Of a stretch of DNA of 19,621 nt, positions 14,583-19,621 are shown piece after piece; positions within the stretch are counted from its first letter, which is position 1; each line of letters starts with the position of its first letter. The DNA is taken from positions 1 to 19,621 of the forward strand of contig SPCL01000022.1 in assembly GCA_004525335.1 (NCBI GenBank). The letters are read 5' to 3'. Source of the DNA: Thermodesulfobacteriales bacterium (GTDB lineage: Bacteria; Desulfobacterota_D; UBA1144; Nemesobacterales; UBA2774). Under the pieces are notes generated by a model. It saw only the letters and a list, made by a program, of their open reading frames with translations, was not told where the DNA came from and searched no databases. Made by a program: the position numbers and the translations under genes.

Positions 14583-15788
14583 ATGAGTGATAAAAATAAA
14601 ATTGTCTTAGCATACTCAGGCGGGCTTGATACATCGGTTATCTTGAAATGGCTAGCCGAAAAATATGATGCTGAAATCATAGCCTATGTTGCCGATGTTG
14701 GTCAGGGAGAAGACCTTGATGAAGTAAGAGAAAAAGCAATGAAAACCGGCGCAAGCAAGGTTTACATTGAAAATCTTACAGAGGAATTTGTTTCAGATTT
14801 TGTATTTCCTGCAATTAAGGCCAACGCAATTTATGAAGGGGTATATTTGCTCGGAACCTCCCTTGCTCGTCCTCTAATTGCCAAAAGACAAATAGAGATT
14901 GCCCAGCAAGAAAATGCTTTTGCCGTCTCTCACGGATCTACCGGCAAGGGAAACGATCAGGTCAGATTTGAATTAACTTATTATGCCTTGGACCCAGATA
15001 TTAAAGTAATTGCCCCATGGCGGGAATGGGATCTAAACTCAAGAACTGCTTTATTAGACTATGCAAAGAAAAATGATATCCCAGTACCGGTGACTCTTGA
15101 GAAACCATATAGCTGTGATAGGAATCTCCTTCATATTAGCTACGAAGGCGGTATTCTAGAGGACCCATGGAATGAGCCTCCTGAAAATATGTTTGAAATG
15201 ACTGTCTCTCCACAAAGCGCGCCTGATGAGCCTCAATACATAGATATAGATTTTGAAAATGGTGTGCCAACTAAAGTTGACGGTAAAGAATTAAAACCCT
15301 CTCAGCTATTAGATACGCTCAATAAAATTGGCGGTGCTAATGGTGTTGGAAGGGTAGATCTGGTTGAAAACCGATTTGTAGGTATGAAATCAAGAGGCGT
15401 TTATGAAACCCCCGGCGGTACTATCTTACATGTTGCTCACAGGGCATTAGAATCACTAACAATGGATAGGGAAGTTATGCATTTAAGGGACTCTCTTATT
15501 CCAAAAATCTCTGAACTGATTTACTACGGCTTCTGGTATTCTCCCGAGATGAATATGTTACGCGCTGCAATCGAAGAATCTCAGAAAAATGTCACCGGAA
15601 CTATAAAGCTGAAAATTTACAAGGGCAACATTATTATCGCGGGTAGAAAATCTCCATATTCTCTATACCAAAAGGACCTTGCAACTTTTGAAGAAGACAG
15701 CATTTATAATCAGGCAGACGCGACAGGATTTATAAAGCTAAACGCTCTCAGATTGTCCGTGCAGAAACTTTTAGACAAAAAGGGATAG
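14583..15788 (+). CDS. argG: Argininosuccinate synthase
   Basis: It joins citrulline and aspartate with ATP to give argininosuccinate, the penultimate step of arginine synthesis. It has 401 residues, the usual bacterial size. The ATP pyrophosphatase P-loop AYSGGLDTSV spans residues 9-18. Other conserved segments are LGTSLARPLIAK, SHGSTGKGNDQVRFE (citrulline and aspartate binding), IAPWREW, and the ENRFVGMKSRGVYETPGG segment. The start is fixed by AGAGGAG at 14567-14573 and by the normal N-terminus. It overlaps by one base the GTG that could start queA, so argG and queA are probably co-transcribed. argC, from the same pathway, lies about 9 kb upstream on the other strand. Confidence 0.97.
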   Translation: MSDKNKIVLAYSGGLDTSVILKWLAEKYDAEIIAYVADVGQGEDLDEVREKAMKTGASKVYIENLTEEFVSDFVFPAIKANAIYEGVYLLGTSLARPLIAKRQIEIAQQENAFAVSHGSTGKGNDQVRFELTYYALDPDIKVIAPWREWDLNSRTALLDYAKKNDIPVPVTLEKPYSCDRNLLHISYEGGILEDPWNEPPENMFEMTVSPQSAPDEPQYIDIDFENGVPTKVDGKELKPSQLLDTLNKIGGANGVGRVDLVENRFVGMKSRGVYETPGGTILHVAHRALESLTMDREVMHLRDSLIPKISELIYYGFWYSPEMNMLRAAIEESQKNVTGTIKLKIYKGNIIIAGRKSPYSLYQKDLATFEEDSIYNQADATGFIKLNALRLSVQKLLDKKG

Positions 15789-15802
15789 TGTTTAGGTCCT
15801 CC

Positions 15803-16810
15803 ATGAAAGCATCAGATTTTGATTACCACCTGGCAGAGGAACAAATTGCATATCATCCTAAAGCTCAAAGACACAATTCCAGGTTACTTCTCTTAAACAA
15901 GAATAGCGGTGAGATAGATCATAGAAACTTTTATGAACTCCCCACTTTCCTCAACCCCGGAGACGTACTCGTACTAAACAACACAAAGGTCATTCCCGCA
16001 AGACTTTACGGGAAACGGAAATCGGGCAAGGAAGTTGAAATCTTGCTAGTACATAAGCTTGGAGAAAAGATTTGGGAGTGTTTAGTTAAAAACCCAAAAA
16101 ATAATGATGAGCTTGAGTTTGCCCACGGTCTCAAGGGAAAATTATCGAAAGATGAAATAAACAGTTGGTTTATCGAATTTGATGAGCCTGTTGACGATTA
16201 CATTGAGCTATATGGCAAAATGCCCCTCCCTCCATATATCAACCGAGAAGCTCAGGAGTCTGATAGAGTTTCTTATCAGACAGTGTATGCCGATAAAAAA
16301 GGCGCAATAGCAGCACCCACTGCGGGGCTTCATTTTACTGCAGAACTTCTAGATGAAATTAAAAATAAGGGTGTAGAGATAGAATATGTTACTCTTCACG
16401 TTGGAATAGGTACTTTTAAGCCGGTCAAAGTTGAGAATATCGAAGATCACAAAATGCATGGAGAGTTCAGATCAATATCCACTACTACCGCATCGGCTAT
16501 TAATAAGGCCAAAGCACAGGGCAGAAGAGTGGTCGCTGTCGGCACCACAGTAGTAAGAACACTTGAATCTTCAGTAAATGAAAATGGTGAAGTGGTACCT
16601 CAAATGGGGAAAACCGATCTATTTATTGTGCCCGGGTTTGAATTTAAAGTTGTGGATGCGCTGATTACTAATTTTCATTTACCGCGCTCCACGCTGCTTA
16701 TGCTGGTATCAGCTTTCTCAGATTATAAATATATATTTAATGCGTATGATGAAGCCAGGGAAAAGGGTTACCGTTTCCTTAGTTACGGAGACGCAATGTT
16801 CATAAACTAA
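15803..16810 (+). CDS. queA: S-adenosylmethionine:tRNA ribosyltransferase-isomerase
   Basis: It transfers and isomerises the ribosyl part of SAM onto preQ1 in tRNA to make epoxyqueuosine, releasing adenine and methionine. Conserved segments are SDFDYHLAEEQIA at the N-terminus, GDVLVLNNTKVIPARLYG, PLPPYI, YQTVYADKKGAIAAPTAGLHFT, the VTLHVGIGTFKPV block, and FHLPRSTLLMLVSAF near the end. Two starts are possible: GTG 15788, overlapping the last base of the argG stop (340 residues), or ATG 15803 (335 residues). I favour 15803, since homologs begin with M-x-x-SDFDY and an AGG lies 6 bases upstream. No other queuosine gene is nearby. Confidence 0.93.
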   Translation: MKASDFDYHLAEEQIAYHPKAQRHNSRLLLLNKNSGEIDHRNFYELPTFLNPGDVLVLNNTKVIPARLYGKRKSGKEVEILLVHKLGEKIWECLVKNPKNNDELEFAHGLKGKLSKDEINSWFIEFDEPVDDYIELYGKMPLPPYINREAQESDRVSYQTVYADKKGAIAAPTAGLHFTAELLDEIKNKGVEIEYVTLHVGIGTFKPVKVENIEDHKMHGEFRSISTTTASAINKAKAQGRRVVAVGTTVVRTLESSVNENGEVVPQMGKTDLFIVPGFEFKVVDALITNFHLPRSTLLMLVSAFSDYKYIFNAYDEAREKGYRFLSYGDAMFIN

Positions 16811-16826
16811 TTTAAGGGCGGAAAAA

Positions 16827-18083
16827 TTGCAGATAGAAATAGAGAGTTTAGCATTTGGGGGATCGGGTATTGCAAAAGAGGACGGAAAAGTATTTTTTGT
16901 GAGAGGCGGCCTTCCGAAAGATATTCTTGAAATAAAAATTATAAAGGATAAGGGTAAATACGCTGAGGCAATTATTTCTAAAATAATTAAACCTTCTCCA
17001 GATAGGATTGAGCCAAGTTGTCCGGTATTTAATCTGTGTGGAGGGTGTCAGCTTCAAAATTTAAATTATCCAGCACAGCTTAGAGAAAAAGAGCATATCT
17101 TAAAGGAAACTCTGGGTAGATTAGGAGGTCTGCACGATACTCCGATAGAACCTATCGTATCTTCCCCGAACGAATTTGGGTTTAGAAATAAAGTTACTCT
17201 TTCGGCATGGTTCTACAAAGGCCAGTGGCATTTAGGCTACAACCAAAAGGGAAGCACTCGAAAGGTTCCTATAGATTCCTGCCCAATCTCGACAGACATC
17301 GTCAATAAAACTATAAAACGCATATCTCAAGTCTTGGTTTCGCTCGGAGATCCTCATTTCCCGCTTGATAAGATACATATTTCCTCAAATGGGGTTAAGT
17401 CACAGATAACTCTAGTCCCGGTACATAGTAGAAAGGGTGATACATTGAAGACTCTACATAGACACCTTACAAGGCATGTGGAGACTGAAAACGTCTCTAT
17501 CGGCGGAATAGGGGAAACCGGATTTGAGTTTAGCATCTTAGATAATAAATTTATGACAACACCTTCAGCATTTACACAGGTAAATAGCAAGGTTAATGAG
17601 CTCATGATCAAAACTGTGCTTGAGTGGGCTGAATTAACTGAGAATACGACAGTGCTTGATTTATATTCCGGAATTGGCAATTTTTCTATTCCTCTTGCAC
17701 GTAAATCAAAAGACGTTCTCGGTGTAGAGATTAGCAAAAACTCTGTAAAACTTGCCAATAAAAATATAGAACTTAATTCCATTAAAAACATAGTTTTTCA
17801 AAATGCTTCATCTGAAGATGCCATTACAATATTAAATGATCAAGAAGAGAAATTTGATTTAGTAGTTTTGGACCCTCCAAGAGAAGGAGCTAAAGAGATT
17901 ATAGATGGTTTAGTTAAACTAGGTCCTGAAAAAATAATATATGTATCTTGTGATCCGGCTACTTTAGCAAGGGATTTGAAAAAATTGACCGAGCTAGGTT
18001 ACAAAATTAACAAGATTCGCCCTTTTGATATGTTTCCACAGACCTATCATATAGAATCAATTACACTGCTGGCAAAATCCTAA
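16827..18083 (+). CDS. rlmD: 23S rRNA (uracil-5)-methyltransferase, RlmD/RumA type
   Basis: This SAM-dependent enzyme makes 5-methyluridine in RNA; RlmD targets U1939 of 23S rRNA. It has 418 residues. An N-terminal TRAM RNA-binding domain spans about 1-60. C65, C71, C74 and C152 have the layout of the RlmD [4Fe-4S] ligands. The SAM motif is LDLYSGIGNFSIPLA at 277-291, DPPREG follows at 349-354, the nucleophile is C375 in YVSCDPATLARDL, and the base is E410 in YHIESI. The 35-residue spacing of the last two equals that in E. coli RlmD. The start is TTG at 16827, with AAGGGCGG just upstream. The target could instead be another uridine (RlmCD/TrmA-like). It follows queA by 16 bases. Confidence 0.88.
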   Translation: MQIEIESLAFGGSGIAKEDGKVFFVRGGLPKDILEIKIIKDKGKYAEAIISKIIKPSPDRIEPSCPVFNLCGGCQLQNLNYPAQLREKEHILKETLGRLGGLHDTPIEPIVSSPNEFGFRNKVTLSAWFYKGQWHLGYNQKGSTRKVPIDSCPISTDIVNKTIKRISQVLVSLGDPHFPLDKIHISSNGVKSQITLVPVHSRKGDTLKTLHRHLTRHVETENVSIGGIGETGFEFSILDNKFMTTPSAFTQVNSKVNELMIKTVLEWAELTENTTVLDLYSGIGNFSIPLARKSKDVLGVEISKNSVKLANKNIELNSIKNIVFQNASSEDAITILNDQEEKFDLVVLDPPREGAKEIIDGLVKLGPEKIIYVSCDPATLARDLKKLTELGYKINKIRPFDMFPQTYHIESITLLAKS

Positions 18084-18085
18084 GG

Positions 18086-18158
18086 CTCTGGTTTGGACCA
18101 AACCCAATCAAGGTATCTCTTACCGTCATAGTAACCCTGACCTGATTGTTTCCCAGAG
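18086..18158. repeat. Nested inverted repeats, possible RNA structure
   Basis: Several complementary arms nest here. CTCTGG (18086-18091) pairs with CCAGAG (18153-18158). The 15-base palindrome GGTTTGGACCAAACC (18090-18104) could form a 6-bp hairpin. CAATCA (18105-18110) pairs with TGATTG (18143-18148), extendable by GG/CC past one bulged base. TTAC and GTAA (18120-18123, 18131-18134) could close an inner hairpin. No T-run follows on either strand, so it is not an obvious intrinsic terminator. It begins 2 bases after the rlmD stop and lies within the leader region of the glycosyltransferase gene, but upstream of its best promoter. Confidence 0.4.
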
Positions 18159-18179
18159 AGTAGTTGTATATTAGAGTAG

Positions 18180-18208
18180 TTGCTAAATATGTTGAAATAA
18201 ATTAGTAT
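18180..18208 (+). promoter_or_regulatory. Probable promoter of the glycosyltransferase gene
   Basis: TTGCTA (18180-18185; 4 of 6) and TAGTAT (18203-18208; 4 of 6) are separated by 17 bases, leaving a leader of about 55 bases before the ATG at 18271. No strong ribosome site is visible before that ATG. Confidence 0.35.
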
Positions 18209-18270
18209 CAGGTACATTTCTCTCAGGCGAGCTATGTTATTCCGATAATCAATTTGTAATTCAAGATAAA

Positions 18271-19260
18271 ATGAAGATTCTATTCGGCATTCAAGGTACC
18301 GGTAACGGTCATATTATTCATTCTAGAGAGATTCTTAAATACCTTGTTAAAAAGGCAGAAGTCGATGTACTGGTGAGTGGTACTCATCATGAAGTTAATC
18401 TGGGGTTTGAGGTTAAGTATAAACTGGGCGGGTTGGGTTTTATATTTGGTAAGAAGGGTGGCATAGATTACTGGAAATCGATTAGATCTACTAACCCACG
18501 TAAACTAGTTTCAGATATTTATAGTTTGCCCGTTCACGAATATGATCTAGTAATAAGTGATTTTGAGCCAATTACTGCCTGGGCCGCAAAGTTAAAAGGC
18601 AAACCTCACATATGTATTTCTCATCAAGCTTCTTTACTATCTTCTAAGGTTCCAAGACCCGATCGAAAAAACCGATTTCAACAGTTTCTTATGAAATGGT
18701 ATGCGCCGGGGGATGAGTTAATAGGACTCCATTTTAAGGAATACGACGACTTCATTACCACCCCCATCATCCGTGAAGAAGTAAGGGATTCAGATGTCAC
18801 AAATAACGGACATTATACCGTATATCTACCTTCTTACGATGAACGTTACATAATTGAGATATTAAAGAAAGTAGACGTTCCATGGGAAGTATTTTCAAAA
18901 CATTACAAAGGGGAGCCCTTTACTCAGGACAACGTCACAGTTCGGCAAGTGGAAAATAGTAGTTTTGTTCAAAGCCTCTCAAGTTGCCAGGGGCTACTTT
19001 GCAACGCCGGATTTGATACCCCTGCAGAAGCGCTTTATTTGGGAAAGAAGCTCTTGGTTATCCCTATGAAGCGTCAGTATGAACAAGAATGTAATGCAGA
19101 GGCTCTTAGAGGCTTAGGTGTTCCAGTTGTGGATAAAATTGGAAAGGATTTCTCTCAAAGTCTCAACAATTGGATCAATTCTTCATTTATCTGTCAGGCA
19201 AACTATGAGAATAATGTACCCCGAATAGTGGAGCGCATTCTTGATTTTAAACCTAGCTAA
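18271..19260 (+). CDS. GT-B glycosyltransferase, MJ1255 type
   Basis: This is a probable nucleotide-sugar glycosyltransferase of the GT-B fold, in the group annotated as MJ1255-like. It has 329 residues. The N-terminal domain opens with MKILFGIQGTGNGHIIHSREI, the glycine/histidine loop that contacts the acceptor side in MurG-like enzymes. YDLVISDFEPITAWAAKLKGKP at 91-112 is a typical end of the first domain, and the following HQAS is conserved. In the second domain CNAGFDTPAEALYLGKKLLVIPMKRQYEQECNA (244-276) is the nucleotide-sugar binding region. It has no signal peptide or membrane span, so it is cytoplasmic or peripheral. Donor and acceptor are unknown, and no other cell-envelope gene adjoins it. 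ATG 18271 fits the family N-terminus despite a poor ribosome site. Confidence 0.82.
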   Translation: MKILFGIQGTGNGHIIHSREILKYLVKKAEVDVLVSGTHHEVNLGFEVKYKLGGLGFIFGKKGGIDYWKSIRSTNPRKLVSDIYSLPVHEYDLVISDFEPITAWAAKLKGKPHICISHQASLLSSKVPRPDRKNRFQQFLMKWYAPGDELIGLHFKEYDDFITTPIIREEVRDSDVTNNGHYTVYLPSYDERYIIEILKKVDVPWEVFSKHYKGEPFTQDNVTVRQVENSSFVQSLSSCQGLLCNAGFDTPAEALYLGKKLLVIPMKRQYEQECNAEALRGLGVPVVDKIGKDFSQSLNNWINSSFICQANYENNVPRIVERILDFKPS

Positions 19261-19291
19261 GACTCTCTAAGATAGATCAATGTCCAAGTTC

Positions 19292-19618
19292 TTAATTCTG
19301 TTTTTGTATATAATTGGTTATCAAAGACAAACTTACCAGTTTCTCAGCAATGTTTTTATAAATTTCGCCGATTTTAAGTAAATTTAGAACCTCATCCATA
19401 TTGTGCCAGTCTTGAATTAGGTAACTTAAAAGCACTCTTTTATTCTGGTCTTCAAGTGATTCAATAAATGCGTAATCTTTTTCGAGTTTTTCGGTGTCAA
19501 GATTCTCTGACCAGTTCTCGCATTCTATCAAGCATTTAATATTCAGCAGCAGAATATCCAGCATCTGCTTTGTATCAAACTGTTCACAAAGTGGTTTTTT
19601 GGACTTCATGTTTTCCAT
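19292..19618 (-). CDS. Hypothetical protein, 108 residues, 5' end at window edge
   Basis: I do not recognise this protein. As read, it has 108 residues rich in leucine, lysine and glutamate, and it is probably all helical. There are three cysteines in the first third (C11, C30, C34) and a tryptophan/histidine segment (QDWHNMDEVLNLL) in the second half. It has no signal peptide or membrane span. Only 3 bases lie upstream of the ATG at 19618, so I cannot see a ribosome site; the true start could lie outside the window or at the internal ATG 9 bases further in. It is convergent with the glycosyltransferase gene, 31 bases apart, with no clear terminator between them. Confidence 0.6.
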   Translation of the reverse strand: MENMKSKKPLCEQFDTKQMLDILLLNIKCLIECENWSENLDTEKLEKDYAFIESLEDQNKRVLLSYLIQDWHNMDEVLNLLKIGEIYKNIAEKLVSLSLITNYIQKQN

Positions 19619-19621
19619 TAA

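Noticed and set aside
17354..17791. A 145-codon minus-strand frame opposite rlmD
   Set aside because: It is shadowed by an intact methyltransferase gene with complete motifs, and the predicted peptide is serine/leucine-rich without family features.
1..19621. Search for a defence island, CRISPR array, toxin-antitoxin pair, prophage or transposon
   Set aside because: I saw no regularly spaced repeats, transposase, integrase, restriction, Cas or toxin-like proteins. The gene content is housekeeping and biosynthetic apart from a few orphans.

Overview
The window looks like an ordinary chromosomal stretch of a free-living, low-G+C, Gram-negative-type bacterium. Housekeeping and biosynthetic genes are tightly packed on both strands, several starts are GTG or TTG, there are no introns, and strong AGGAG-type ribosome sites occur. 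I cannot name the lineage. A 60-base sample of the local background (3361-3420) has 23 G+C. No rRNA, tRNA, CRISPR array, insertion sequence, integrase or phage gene is visible, and no gene-free stretch exceeds 300 bases.

Region 1 (1-4872) is an oxidative-stress module. On the minus strand, katG (catalase-peroxidase) is followed after 18 bases by a 68-codon gene that resembles only the C-terminal catalase-related domain of monofunctional catalases; a hairpin terminator follows. Diverging from katG is an OxyR-type regulator with both redox cysteines, C199 and C208. The 140-base gap between them holds a nearly perfect OxyR site (15 of 16 consensus bases) abutting a good katG promoter. A NifS/IscS-like cysteine desulfurase starts 12 bases after oxyR. 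katG is much richer in G+C than its surroundings (41 of 60 bases at 1321-1380), which suggests foreign origin.

Region 2 (4880-9589) holds argC, convergent with the desulfurase gene, then the central-carbon run gap-pgk (4-base overlap) and an FbaB-type class I aldolase. Together these interconvert triose phosphates and fructose bisphosphate with 3-phosphoglycerate. Region 3 (9618-11443, minus strand) holds a nitroreductase-family flavoprotein with a terminator and an RNase Z-like metallo-beta-lactamase protein.

Region 4 (11519-18083, plus strand) is a run of nucleoside, RNA-modification and SAM-using genes: SAM hydroxide adenosyltransferase (DUF62), an RluD-type pseudouridine synthase, a PgeF/YfiH multicopper-fold protein, an unrecognised 148-residue protein, argG, queA and an RlmD-type 23S rRNA methyltransferase. 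Region 5 (18084-end) has an intergenic stretch rich in inverted repeats, an MJ1255-type GT-B glycosyltransferase, and an unrecognised 108-residue protein whose 5' end lies at the window edge.

The best leads are the stand-alone catalase-domain gene behind a compositionally foreign katG under a recognisable OxyR site, the oxyR-desulfurase pairing, the 148-residue orphan whose promoter sits between perfect inverted repeats, and the inverted-repeat-rich stretch after the rRNA methyltransferase. I found nothing I would claim as a complete new defence or mobile system.
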